This document shows positions 20,187 to 29,047 of a stretch of DNA of 64,000 nt, in pieces (the first letter of the stretch is position 1; each line of letters starts with the position of its first letter). The DNA is from JAGVSR01 sp963708775. GTDB lineage: Bacteria; Pseudomonadota; Alphaproteobacteria; Rhizobiales; Hyphomicrobiaceae. The notes under the pieces were generated by a model, which saw only the letters and a list, made by a program, of their open reading frames with translations, searched no databases and had not been told where the DNA came from. The stretch spans positions 62,001 through 126,000 of the forward strand of contig CAVPTI010000021.1 in NCBI GenBank assembly GCA_963708775.1, given 5' to 3'. A program made the translations under genes and the position numbers.

Positions 20187-20391
20187 GCGTTCTCTATATG
20201 GCCCCTGCGGACCCGGAGATCAAATGCCGGAAGCAATCCAGGCGGGAAGGTGGCTTTTTGGGGGTATCTTTGGGCGCGGAGATCGCGTGGGCGGTCCGCG
20301 ACGTAGGGATGATGACTGGCTGGATAGCCTAGGACGCGTCCAGAGCCCGGGTGTATTTGCGTTCAACACATCAATACCTGCGAGGACATCT

Positions 20392-20987
20392 ATGAATTCG
20401 AACACGTGCGCCGCTTCGTTGCTGGCTCTCATTGCTCGTGGCCGCCGCCATCCCGTCAGCGATGGCCAACGTGGAACCCGGCGAGCCAGTGGTCCGTGTA
20501 ACAGCTGCGGAGGGGCCAATCGATGGGCAAGTGGATGCGACGATGATCGTGCCGGCGCCCGCGGCGGCCGTCTACAGTGCGCTGACGGAGTGTGTGCGCG
20601 CGCCAGAGGTTTTCCCGTCGCTTAAAAGCTGTCGGGTCATCGAAACTGATCCGGGCAAAGCTTGGGATATCCGGGAGCACAAGGTTGCGAGTTGGGCGAG
20701 CTTCCTGCCCGACATGAGCACGGTGTTCCGGTCGGAGTACGTTCCCAATCGCAGCATTTCGTTTCGTCTGCTGTCTGGCGACGTGCAGCACTTGGACGGA
20801 GCTGTGGCGGCTGGAGCCGGTCAAAGGCGGGACGCGCGTGACTTACGAGGCGCGGGTGGGATTTCACGCCCTCGTGCCGTCGTTCCTCGTGCGCCAGTCG
20901 TTGGCCGGAGACGTTCCGAAATTCATGGCTGCCATTCGCGACAAGTCGGTGCGGCGTGCACCTCGGTTCGTGGGCGGTAAGTCTTGA
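20392..20987 (+). CDS. Exported START/SRPBCC-like protein (apparent frameshifts)
   Basis: Composite: MNSNTCAASLLALIA in the first frame joins, near 20435, to LVAAAIPSAMANVEPGEP, giving a signal peptide. The mature part (VDATMIVPAPAAAVYSALTECVRAPEVFPSLKSCRVIE) is the opening helix-grip pattern of START/polyketide-cyclase-like SRPBCC domains, which bind hydrophobic ligands. After a shift near 20795 it continues as ELWRLEPVKGGTRVTYEARVG, and it ends SVRRAPRFVGGKS at TGA 20987. Length about 197 residues is normal for the fold. The product would be a periplasmic lipid- or small-molecule-binding protein; the ligand is unknown. It is divergent from uvrB. Confidence 0.72.
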
Positions 20988-21091
20988 TCCAGATCAAGAA
21001 ACTCGGTTTGCAAAAGCTCGGTGGAGTGTTTACCTAACGCCTTGAAGGCTCAGCGGTGTTGCCGCGGGCGTCATGGGGAAGCTGGTTCATA

Positions 21092-21808
21092 ATGGCTGTG
21101 ACACGCGTCGCGCTGGTATCTGGCGGCAATCGCGGGATCGGAATCGAGATCGCGCGGCAGTTGGCGCGGCGGGGGATACTGGTCGTCATAGGCTCCCGAG
21201 ACGTGGAGAAGGGCCAGGCGGCAGCACAGACCATTATCGACGAAGGCTATCCGACGGAGGTTGTCCGCCTCGACATCACCGACGGGAACTCCGTCGCTGC
21301 GGCCGTCGAAGATATCGTGCGTCGTCACGGGCGCATCGACATTCTCGTCAACAACGCCGCCATTCTGATCGATGGTCCGGGCGGGTTCAAGTCGAGCCTG
21401 TTCGAACTCAAGGCCGACACGGCGCGCAAGACCTTCGAGACGAATGTGCTTGGGCCGCTGCGGCTGACGCAGGCGGTGGTTCCGATCATGGAGCGCAACG
21501 GCTACGGCCGCATCGTCAATCTATCGTCGGGCGCGGGACAGCTTTCGGATATGCGCAGCGGATTTCCGGCATACCGGATGTCCAAGACGGCATTGAATGC
21601 GCTGACGCGCATCACGGCTTCGGAACTCGCCAGCACGAATATCAAGGTCAATGCCGTGTGCCCGGGCTGGGTGCGAACCGATATGGGCGGCGCGGAAGCT
21701 GAACGCCCGGTGGAGATCGGGGCGGAGACGCCGGTGTGGCTTGCGACGCTGCCAGAAAATGGCCCGACGGGCGGGTTCTTTCGCGATAAGCGGCCGATTC
21801 CCTGGTGA
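21092..21808 (+). CDS. Short-chain dehydrogenase/reductase
   Basis: A 238-residue classical SDR, starting MAVTRVALVSGG. The cofactor motif is GGNRGIG (residues about 10-16), followed by the NNAA structural motif, a serine in NLSSGAGQLSD and the YRMSK catalytic pair, then CPGWVRTDMGG. The GSRD at the end of beta-2 with a basic residue suggests NADP(H) preference. It is intact and of normal length. The closest group by eye is the carbonyl-reductase-like SDRs (plant menthone/salutaridine reductase type). The substrate is unknown. I use the ATG at 21092 rather than the longer upstream frame because the SDR start follows immediately. Confidence 0.88.
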   Translation: MAVTRVALVSGGNRGIGIEIARQLARRGILVVIGSRDVEKGQAAAQTIIDEGYPTEVVRLDITDGNSVAAAVEDIVRRHGRIDILVNNAAILIDGPGGFKSSLFELKADTARKTFETNVLGPLRLTQAVVPIMERNGYGRIVNLSSGAGQLSDMRSGFPAYRMSKTALNALTRITASELASTNIKVNAVCPGWVRTDMGGAEAERPVEIGAETPVWLATLPENGPTGGFFRDKRPIPW

Positions 21809-21840
21809 GTGAGTTGTTAGGTGCCATGGCCGGTGTAGAG

Positions 21841-22037
21841 TCACACTCGGCGGTGTGGGCAGAGCCCCTTCACGACGTTGCCGACCATGAGAACGAAGTA
21901 AGCCGTGATCGCGAGCCAGAATTCCTGATGCGGCAGGTGGCGCGGGATGGGCAGAACTGCAGCTTGGTCATGATCGCCAGGAAGGCGAGCAGCAACGAGA
22001 TCATGAAAATGATCACAGTCGGCGGATTGAGACGCAT
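21841..22037 (-). CDS. Small membrane protein, two predicted helices (apparent frameshift)
   Basis: Composite of about 65 residues. The first frame reads MRLNPPTVIIFMISLLLAF and LAIMTKL, a membrane helix. A single-base shift near 21955 continues as LPIPRHLPHQEFWLAITAY and FVLMVGNVVKGL, a second helix, ending CPHRRV at a TGA (21841). Both halves make a coherent two-helix protein only when joined. Short membrane proteins of this form occur widely in Hyphomicrobiales genomes, but I cannot give a function. It converges on the SDR gene and is the last of three small membrane-protein genes on this strand. Confidence 0.55.
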
Positions 22038-22071
22038 GCAGGCTCCCCGGTCGTCGCCGGACGGCAGCCTT

Positions 22072-22717
22072 TCAGCCCCGCCCCCGATCGGACAATAGGG
22101 GCGGATTGCCGGGCTTTGCAATGCCGGCGCAAATCGAGAGGCACTCTCTGTCAGACGTGTGGCTTAGAGCGCGCGATCGTTGGAGCTTGATCGTCGTTAG
22201 CCCGCGGCCCTCTGCGTCCACAGTCAGGCGGATCAAGTCGCTGCTCGCGGCGGCGGGACGGCGGCCGGTGATGACGTAATGAGCCGTTTTGCCGACGCCG
22301 GTGTCGATCCGCGTCGCGGCAGCGGTGTCTTCCTCGACCGAAACGACGTCGATAATCTGGCGGTCATACGGTCCGAAATTCACGATCACGCGATCACCGG
22401 CGACCACGGGAGCCTTCCAGGCTACGCGGGCGACGTTGTTGGCGTCAGGTGCACGGCTCAGCCAAAAGCCTTCCGAGCCTTCCTCAAATGTGCGGCTGGC
22501 AATGGCAGCCGGCGCGGATTTGCCGCCAGGAGTATACGCGGCCATCATTCGCGCTTCGACCGCGGCAGCCGATGATAAGACCACGCTCGAACTGGGCGCC
22601 TGGGTTCAAGACCATGACGGCGCCGGCCAGCACAGCGCAGGGGGCCAATGCAGTGGCCACTGCGAAGACGCGTCCGAATGGGTTCGAAAGTGGCTTGCTT
22701 GAAGGTTGGTCGACCAT
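22072..22717 (-). CDS. Membrane-anchored protein of unknown function (apparent frameshift)
   Basis: Composite of about 214 residues. The start MVDQPSSKPLSNPFGRVFAV leads into one membrane helix (ATALAPCAVLAGAVMVL) and GAQFE. Near 22575 the frame shifts and continues VLSSAAAVEARMMAAYTPGG, then a soluble domain with ANNVARVAWKAPVVAGDRV, VNFGPYDRQIIDVVSVEED and HYVITGRR. The domain looks like a short beta-rich periplasmic domain behind an N-terminal anchor. I do not recognise a family. The C-terminal 30 residues look less conserved in character. It sits between two other small membrane-protein genes, all on the minus strand and closely spaced, so an operon is likely. Confidence 0.55.
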
Positions 22718-22730
22718 GGTCTCACCGTCC

Positions 22731-23081
22731 TTAGAATGCCACCCGTATACGACTAGACGGGTTGGGACGCCAAATATTCTTCACGTGCTCGTTACGATCC
22801 GTGACCTGAGCTGGATCGGCGACGCGGGAGTTTCCTCCACATAGATCGCGCCGGACATGGCGATACAAGGCAAGATTGAACGCCATAAACAGCGAAAACA
22901 TGGCGGCAATCAACGACAGAGGCAGCCACCGGGTTTCCGCCAGCGTGAGGACTGCGGTCTCGACAGCTCCGGCCGAAGAGGTTCCCCCGACGATTGCGAC
23001 GACTGCAAGCGAGAAAAGTCCAAGACCGACGAGCATGTCGAGCGCAAAACGGCGCCCATCAATCCGGAACGAACCAGTCAT
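22731..23081 (-). CDS. Small membrane protein of unknown function
   Basis: A 116-residue intact protein with two clear helices: ALDMLVGLGLFSLAVVAIVG (about residues 13-32) and WLPLSLIAAMFSLFMAFNLAL (about 52-72), followed by a basic cytoplasmic-like tail. A strong AGGAGG ribosome site lies 7 bases before the ATG at 23081. No named family is recognised. It is the first gene of a run of three minus-strand small membrane-protein genes, with a gap of only 13 bp to the next. The 317 bp upstream, shared with aatA, should hold its promoter. Confidence 0.7.
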   Translation of the reverse strand: MTGSFRIDGRRFALDMLVGLGLFSLAVVAIVGGTSSAGAVETAVLTLAETRWLPLSLIAAMFSLFMAFNLALYRHVRRDLCGGNSRVADPAQVTDRNEHVKNIWRPNPSSRIRVAF

Positions 23082-23398
23082 GACTTGCCCTCCTGTAATA
23101 CTGCACGCGAATCAAACCGCGTAACATTCGCGTAAGGACAATTACGAACTGGTGAAGTGGCGTGGGTTAGCCCGGATTATGGCAAGGCGCGGGCAATTTT
23201 TGTTAGCATGGAATGTGTTGCCTTTCTCGGTGGAATAGAGGCGACATGCGTCTTGCCCGGGCGCCGACTTTGCGTGCGGATCCTCTCTGCCACGACCAAT
23301 GGCCGACTTGCGGATTGCTGCACTGCGGCGTAGTTTCCGCGCCGCTTCTGGGGGTGCGTTGCGCACCCAACTGCATCCCACACCGAAAGACATGAGCC
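23082..23398 (+). other. Divergent intergenic region without a supported gene
   Basis: This 317-bp gap separates the minus-strand membrane-protein operon from aatA. Short open frames exist on both strands, but none shows a family pattern, a membrane helix or a good ribosome site. The left half is AT-richer (around 23090-23215), as expected for two back-to-back promoters. I cannot place -35/-10 boxes with confidence. Confidence 0.5.
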
Positions 23399-24610
23399 AT
23401 GGGCTTTTTCGCCGACAGTCTCAACCGCATTCAGCCATCCGCGACCATCGCCGTATCGACCAAGGCGCGGCAGCTGAAAGCTCAGGGACGGGACATCATC
23501 TCCCTCTCCGCGGGCGAGCCTGACTTCGACACGCCGCAGAACATCAAGGACGCCGCCAAGCGCGCGCTCGATGAGGGCAAGACGAAGTACACGGACGTGG
23601 ACGGGATACCCGAACTCAAGGCGGCGATCGTCGCGAAGTTCAAGCGCGAGAATGGGCTGGATTACAAGCCGGCGAACGTGTCGGTGGGCACCGGCGGCAA
23701 GCAGGTGCTCTATAACGCGCTGCTGGCGACGCTCAATCCGGGCGACGAAGTCATCATGCCGGCGCCGTGCTGGGTGTCGTATGCGGATATCGTGCTGCTC
23801 GGCGGTGGAACGCCGGTTTTCGCCGAGACCACCGCTGAAGATGGCTATCGCTTGCGGCCGGACGTGCTCGACAAAGCCATAACTGCGAAGACGAAGTGGT
23901 TCGTGTTCAATGCGCCATCGAACCCGACGGGGGCCGCGTATTCTCGCGAGGCGCTCAAGGCGCTGACGGACGTGCTGATGCAGCCGAAGAACCAGCACGT
24001 CTGGGTTCTCACCGACGATATGTACGAGCACCTGCTTTATGACGGCTTGAAGTTCTACACGCCGGTTCAAGTGGAGCCGGGGCTTTACGATCGCACGCTG
24101 ACGATGAACGGGCTGTCGAAGGCCTATTGCATGACCGGCTGGCGGCTCGGCTATGCGGCCGGTCCCGAAGCGCTGATCAAGGCGATGTGCAAGCTGCAGA
24201 GCCAGTCGACATCGAACCCGTCGTCGATCACGCAGTGGGCCGCTGTCGAAGCGCTGAACGGGCCGCAGGATTTCATTGCCGTGAACAACGCGAAAGTTCG
24301 TCGAGAGGCGCGATCTCGTCGTGTCGATGCTCAATCAGGCCAAGGGCATTTCGTGCCCGAAGCCGGAAGGGGCATTCTATGTCTATCCGTCATGCGCTGG
24401 TGCGATCGGTAAAACCACGCCGAAGGGCGCTAGTCGATCAAGACGGATGAGGATTTCGTGACGGCGCTGCTCGAAGAAGAAGGCGTGGCGGTCGTGCATG
24501 GTGCGGCCTTCGCAGGCAGCCCGGCTTTCCGCATTTCGTATGCGGCCTCGACGGAGAGCCTCAAAGAGGCGTGCACGCGGATCCAGCGTTTCTGCGGAAA
24601 TTTGAGGTAG
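23399..24610 (+). CDS. aatA: Aspartate aminotransferase, class I (two apparent frameshifts)
   Basis: PLP enzyme exchanging amino groups between aspartate and 2-oxoglutarate in the cytoplasm. The start MGFFADSLNRIQPSATIAVSTKARQLK is typical of alphaproteobacterial AatA. Visible landmarks are SAGEPDFDTP, GTGGKQVLYNALLA, FNAPSNPTGAAYS, TDDMYEHLLYDG and the PLP-lysine loop TMNGLSKAYCMTGWRLGYAAGP. At 24293-24295 an AAA breaks the frame; one A fewer reads AKFVERRDLVVSMLNQAKG and GAFYVYPSCAG. A further shift near 24430 leads to IKTDEDFVTALLEEEGVAVVHGAAF and RISYAAS, ending at TAG 24610. The total of about 400 codons equals the family length, which supports one gene. A terminator-like hairpin follows. 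Confidence 0.92.
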
Positions 24611-24621
24611 GCCGAAAAGGA

Positions 24622-24658
24622 AAGAGCCTCCCAGACCGGACCGGTCGAGGAGGCTCTT
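24622..24658 (+). terminator. Hairpin terminator after aatA
   Basis: Ten-base arms AAGAGCCTCC (24622-24631) and GGAGGCTCTT (24649-24658) pair perfectly, with a nested GACCGG/CCGGTC in the loop, starting 12 bp after the aatA stop. There is no clear T-run after the stem, so efficiency is uncertain. Confidence 0.7.
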
Positions 24659-24853
24659 GCGGTGTCAGTCGTCGGGGGGAGACGAACTGAGCCTGATGCC
24701 GCGCGCTGGACAGGGGGTGGGGCGCACGGCACGTAAATCTTGTCTAGCCCGACCAAAGGTCAGGATCGCTTGATGAAAATCAAATCTGCTGAAGTCTTTT
24801 TCGGATCAGAAACGCGTTAACCGCACGCGATGCGCATTGTAAGGACTGACCAT

Positions 24854-25579
24854 TTACGGGAGCTTGCCGCCGAGCGCCAAGATGCCGCCGAAGACAATGA
24901 TTGCCGCTATCGCCAGGAGCGCAACCGCGCGTAACACCGGACGTGAAATCGGGGCGGACAGTGCCATGTCTTCATAGTCGGCGGCGGGCTTTTTGCCGGT
25001 GATCATCGCGGGAATGAGCGGCTCTTTCTTTACGACGCCATAGAGCACGTTGGCCGTGACGTGGACGGCGATCAGGATGATCAAGATCGGCTCGAATAGG
25101 AAGCGGTGCCAGCTTGTCCAGATCTTGGCCCAGGCTTCGCCCGCGTATCTGTAAAGTGGCCCAGTGGCGAGGTCATTGTGTTCGAGAGTGAAGAGGCCAA
25201 GCGTGCCGATTGCGCCCACCAGGCCGATCAGCGCAATGATGACGAAACCACCGAGAGGGTTGTGACCGATGAAGTGGCGCGGCGCGGCCACTGTAAAGAT
25301 CGCGCGCGTACGTCAGGGCGGCAGAGGGGCCGCGGACGAAAGATTTGAACCGGGCGCTGCGATGGGCCGGCAAATCCCCAAAGGATGCGCCATACGATCA
25401 GCGTCAGGATCGCAAGACCGTTCCAGCGATGCCAGACGAGCCGCGGATCGCCGAGCTCTTCGGAGAACTCGAAGCTTGCCCAGGCGCGAGATGATGAGAG
25501 CGACCAGGGTCCAGTGAAAGACCCTGGTCGGCAGATCCCAAGCGGGAACGGGCGCGGCGGCTACGGTCGTTTCTGGCAT
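24854..25579 (-). CDS. Cytochrome b561-type membrane protein (apparent frameshifts)
   Basis: A four-helix di-heme b-type cytochrome of the hydrogenase-cytochrome-b/b561 family, composite over three frames. The N-terminus AWDLPTRVFHWTLVALIIS has the family's first heme histidine. A shift near 25480 gives AWASFEFSEELGDPRLVWHR and LTLIVWRILWGFAGPS, and another near 25370 gives ARFKSFVRGPSAALTYARDL. The last shift near 25290 gives RHFIGHNPLGGFVIIALIG, then a helix with WTSWHRFLFEPILIILIAVHV and a C-terminal single helix. It lies 30 bp downstream of the cytochrome c' gene on the same strand. That pairing is common and suggests electron transfer between the membrane b-type and the periplasmic c-type heme protein. 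Confidence 0.85.
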
Positions 25580-25609
25580 GCGATGCGCCCGGCGGCCTTT
25601 GCGAATGCG

Positions 25610-26050
25610 TCAGTCCTTCGGCTTGCGGTACTTCTTGTGGCAGCCGCCGCAATTGCCCATCACCTTGGGCCATTCGGCCTCGAACGTGTCAGCGTCCGTG
25701 ATCGACGTGTCGGCGGCCTTGGCGGCTTCGGCCAGTTTCACGAAGCGGTCCTCGAAGTCGGCTTTGTTCTCCCAGATGGCGGGGAGCGCTTCTGTCTTTT
25801 CGCCTTCCTTGCTGTCGTCGGGGAAGAGCTTGCCCTGCAGGGCGGCTTTTTCCTGGAAGACCTTGATCGCGTTCTTGACGGCGGCGAGGTCGAAATCGGC
25901 TTCGCCCTTCAGCATCGCGCCCGTCGGCTTGGCGGCGTCGGCCATGGCCTTGAAGTTGGCCTTGCGTTCCTTGATCACCCCGGCGTTCTGGGCGAGGGCG
26001 GCGGCGGGTAGGACAAGCAGCGACGCTGCGACGAGGGCGGCACGAAGCAT
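25610..26050 (-). CDS. Cytochrome c' (periplasmic, class II c-type)
   Basis: A 146-residue intact protein. MLRAALVAASLLVLPAAALAQ is a Sec signal peptide. The four-helix bundle follows (VIKERKANFKAMADAAKPTGAML is the first helix). The C-terminal heme attachment site is CGGCHKKYRKPK, the class II arrangement in which CxxCH is near the end. Such proteins bind NO or act as small electron carriers. Start ATG at 26050 is preceded by GGAG about 7 bases upstream. The longer upstream frame is not used because the signal peptide begins here. It is followed by the cytochrome b561 gene, probably in one operon. Confidence 0.9.
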   Translation of the reverse strand: MLRAALVAASLLVLPAAALAQNAGVIKERKANFKAMADAAKPTGAMLKGEADFDLAAVKNAIKVFQEKAALQGKLFPDDSKEGEKTEALPAIWENKADFEDRFVKLAEAAKAADTSITDADTFEAEWPKVMGNCGGCHKKYRKPKD

Positions 26051-26236
26051 GGGCAATGATCTCCTGGACGTCAGACACACGCGGCGAGACGCATGAACGA
26101 TGGCCACGCCGAAGGGAGACGGTGGCCGTTCCCCTGTTGCAGGTCAACGGGTCCGTGATGCTGTTGGATCTTCAACAGATCAACTTTGGAGATGGTTTGA
26201 TGCGCCGCGGGGGACAGCGTGCAGCGCGTGTAGGGA

Positions 26237-26449
26237 TCAGGCCGGAGCGCGGCTGTGCAGCCACGTGCTGACGGAGGGCGCGGCCGGCAGCCAGGACTTC
26301 ATCTTGGCGAAGTAAGCGGATGCCGTCTCCGAAAGATCGACGGTCTGTTCAACGACAACCGTTTCGAGTTCCGTTTCGGAAGCGTCCTGCGGCGGGATCA
26401 TCGCATATCCCGCGGCTCGAGCCGTCATCATCAGTTGATCGTCAGTCAT
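26237..26449 (-). CDS. Small protein of unknown function
   Basis: A 70-residue acidic protein beginning MTDDQLMMTARAAGYAMIPP. It has two threonine/glutamate-rich stretches and ends FAKMKSWLPAAPSVSTWLHS. It shows no signal peptide and no membrane helix. A longer frame begins at 26479, but the ATG at 26449 is preceded by AGGACGTGTC, a plausible ribosome site. No family is recognised. It lies about 190 bp upstream of the cytochrome c' gene on the same strand, so linkage to it is possible but not shown. Confidence 0.45.
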   Translation of the reverse strand: MTDDQLMMTARAAGYAMIPPQDASETELETVVVEQTVDLSETASAYFAKMKSWLPAAPSVSTWLHSRAPA

Positions 26450-26937
26450 GACACGTCCTGGCCCGCTACGCAGATACACGACTTCTGAATGCCGCTTGTG
26501 TGCCGCTCGTCTTTCGCAACGAGCCGATGGCGAAGTCGCGGCCTGGACATCAGAAGATCACAATTGATAGTTGGTGCGTTGGCACCGCTGGTCAAGATTA
26601 AACATCAGCATTTGTTTCTAGATGATTGCATTCGCACCGAAGTAGTCTCGCAATGCAAAAAATTTATTGGCAAAAGCGGGGGCTTTGCATTGCGCTGCAA
26701 GGTAAAACGCCTCGATTTGGAACGTTTCCGCTGCAGCGCGATAGCCGAGGTGCTTTGCCAGCAGACGAGCGATGCTACGCACATTTGTGTGACAGGCTCT
26801 TGTCAGCCGGCTGGGATGGCGCGACCATGACCGCCGTCGCGCTCCTTCTCGAGGCGCGGAGGTGCGCGACAGCGCTCTTCGCCGCGCCTTGAAGCCGCCG
26901 CCGGATCAGCCGGCCAAAAGCGGTAAAGGAGGACACC
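26450..26937 (+). other. Intergenic region, AT-richer, with a long inverted repeat
   Basis: About 490 bp upstream of the EF-G paralogue. Short frames occur on both strands, but none is convincing. The stretch 26540-26700 is visibly richer in A and T than its surroundings. It holds the inverted repeat annotated at 26649-26694. The region ends in a strong AAAGGAGG ribosome site serving the downstream gene. Confidence 0.5.
26649..26694. repeat. Inverted repeat, 11-base perfect arms
   Basis: CGCAATGCAAA at 26649-26659 is repeated in reverse complement, TTTGCATTGCG, at 26684-26694, with a 24-base spacer. It sits about 245 bp upstream of the EF-G paralogue. It could be a hairpin in a leader RNA or a pair of sites for a dimeric regulator. 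No T-run follows, so it does not look like a terminator. Confidence 0.7.
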
Positions 26938-29009
26938 ATGGGGACTTCCGATGGCTCACACGGGGGCCACGCATCGGGCCGCAGCTCCCGCTGCATCGCA
27001 CTGGTAGGCCCGTTTCTCTCCGGCAAGACGACGCTGCTCGAAGCCATCCTCGCCCGCACGGGCGGCATTACGCGGCAAGGAAAAATCGCTGAAAGGAACA
27101 CCATCGGCGACGCGACGCCCGAGGCCCGCGATCACGGCATGAGCGTTGCGCTCAACGTCGCCGACGTTTCGTTTCTGGGTGATACGTTTACCTTCATCGA
27201 TTGTCCGGGATCCGTCGAATTCCAGCACGAGGGGGCGCTCGCCCTTTCGGGTGTCGATGCCGCCGTCGTTGTCTCCGAATGCGATCCGAAGCGAATGGCG
27301 GCACTTCAGGTTATTTTGAAATCGCTCGAGGACCGGGGAATTCCGCACTTTCTTTTCCTGAATAAAATCGACAGTTGCTCCACTCCCGTGCGCGACATCA
27401 TTCCGATGCTGCAGCCGGCTTCGGCAAAGCCTCTCGTCCTGCGCCAAATTCCGATCTGGGAAAACGGGATCGCGACGGGTTTTGTCGATCTCGCCTCCGA
27501 GCGCGCCTACGTGTACCGGGAGCATGCGGCGAGCGAGATCGTGGAATTGCCGGAGAGCGTGGCGGCGCGCGAGAAGGAAGCGCGGTTCCACATGCTCGAG
27601 CAGCTTGGCGGATTATGACGACGCGCTGATGGAGCAGTTGCTGTCGGACATGCAGCCTCCGAACGATCACGTGTTCAACGATCTGGCTACCGATCTGCGG
27701 CAGGGGCTGATCTGCCCGGTGATGCTCGGCAGCGCGGAGAACGGCCACGGCGTGTTCCGCTTGTTGAAGGCGCTTCGTCACGAGGTGCCATTCGTGGAGG
27801 ATACGGCGGAGCGGCTTGGCGTGAGCGGGGCGAAGAGCGCAGCCTATGTGATGAAGAGCTATCACACGGGGCACGGCGGCAAGCTGTCTCTCGTGCGCGT
27901 GCTCAAGGGAGAGATCGCGGACGGGACGACGATGGCCGGCTTCGGGCGGGCGATCGGAACGGGTCGCCGGCGTCTTTTCGCTCCGAGGCGAAGAGCCTGC
28001 AAAGCGGGGCGCGGCGCGAGCCGGTGACACTGTCGCGCTGGGCCGGCTCGATGCGATCCGCGCCGGCGAGACGATATCCGCAGACAAGGACGCCGGGGCG
28101 CGCATCGAATGTCCTGCATCGCCTGAACCCGTTCTGTGTGCAGCGATCGGGCTCAAGGACCGCAAGGACGAGGTGAAGCTGTCTTCGGCGCTCGCGAAAC
28201 TTCTGGACGAGGATCCCTCACTCTCGCCGTTGAACAGAACCAGGACACGCATCAGACGCTGCTCAGAGGCCAGGGCGAGATGCATCTGCGTGTGGCGTTC
28301 GAACGGCTCCAGCGCAAGCATGGCATCGCCGTGGAGCGGTTGAAGTCGCAGGTGCCGTACAAGGAAACGATCCGCAAATCCGTCGAGGTGCGCGGGCGGC
28401 ACAAGAAGCAATCCGGAGGGCACGGTCAATTTGGCGATGTCGTGATCCGCATCGAGCCGTTGCCGCGCGGATCGGGCTTCCAGTTTTCGGAAGAAGATCA
28501 CTGGCGGGGTGGTGCCAAAGCAGTTCATCCCGTCGGTGGAGATCGGTGTGGAAGACTATCTGAAGGCGGGGCCGCTCGGGTTCCCTGTCGTGGATGTGTC
28601 GGTCACGTTGACGGACGGCTCGTATCACACGGTCGATAGCTCCGACATGGCCTTCCGGCAGGCGGGACGACTTGCCATGAGCGAGGGCATGCCGCAGTGC
28701 CAGCCGGTTCTGCTGGAGCCGATCAATTGGGTGGAGATCGCCGTCCCGTCAGAGGCGACGGCGCGCGTGAATGCCATCATCTCCTCGCGGCGCGGGCAGA
28801 TCCTCGGGTTCGATGCCCGCGAAGGTTGGCCGGGTTGGGATGTCGTGACCGCGCATCTGCCGGCGTCGGAAATGGACGATCTGATCGTGGAGCTGCGGTC
28901 GGCGACGTCGGGCGTGGGGACCTATCGGACTCGGTTCGATCATTTGTCGGAGCTGGTCGGCCGGCTGGCGGATCAAGTCCTGTCGTCTCATCGGCACGCG
29001 GCCGAATAA
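26938..29009 (+). CDS. Elongation factor G-like GTPase (EF-G paralogue; apparent frameshifts)
   Basis: A translation-GTPase-family protein, composite of about 690 residues. It begins MGTSDGSHGGHASG and has P-loop GPFLSGKTTLLEAIL, unlike the AHIDAGKTT of housekeeping EF-G. G3 DCPGS, G4 NKID and the switch region follow. At TT 27605-27606 one base fewer gives EQLADYDDALMEQLLSD. Further shifts near 27960 and 28215-28500 join the domains up to GQGEMHLRVAFERLQRKHGI and GGHGQFGDVVIRIEP, which are domains III and IV. The end is VPKQFIPSVEIGVEDYLKAG and a domain V segment to the stop at 29009. This divergent P-loop and length fit the EF-G-like subfamily, whose role is unclear. A strong AAAGGAGG precedes the start. 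A hairpin terminator follows. Confidence 0.88.
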
Positions 29010-29015
29010 CGAAAT

Positions 29016-29041
29016 GCGGCCGGGCGTCAGCGCCCGGCCGC
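29016..29041. terminator. Perfect GC hairpin between convergent genes
   Basis: Eleven-base arms around a TCAG loop: left GCGGCCGGGCG (29016-29026), right CGCCCGGCCGC (29031-29041). It lies 7 bp after the EF-G paralogue and 7 bp after the convergent VOC gene's stop. It probably ends transcripts from both sides, although no T-run is present. Confidence 0.75.
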
Positions 29042-29047
29042 GATCCT

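Noticed and set aside
26489..26830. Plus-strand frame of 113 codons upstream of the EF-G paralogue
   Set aside because: No family pattern, no ribosome site, and the composition differs from coding DNA of the window. It also runs across the inverted repeat.
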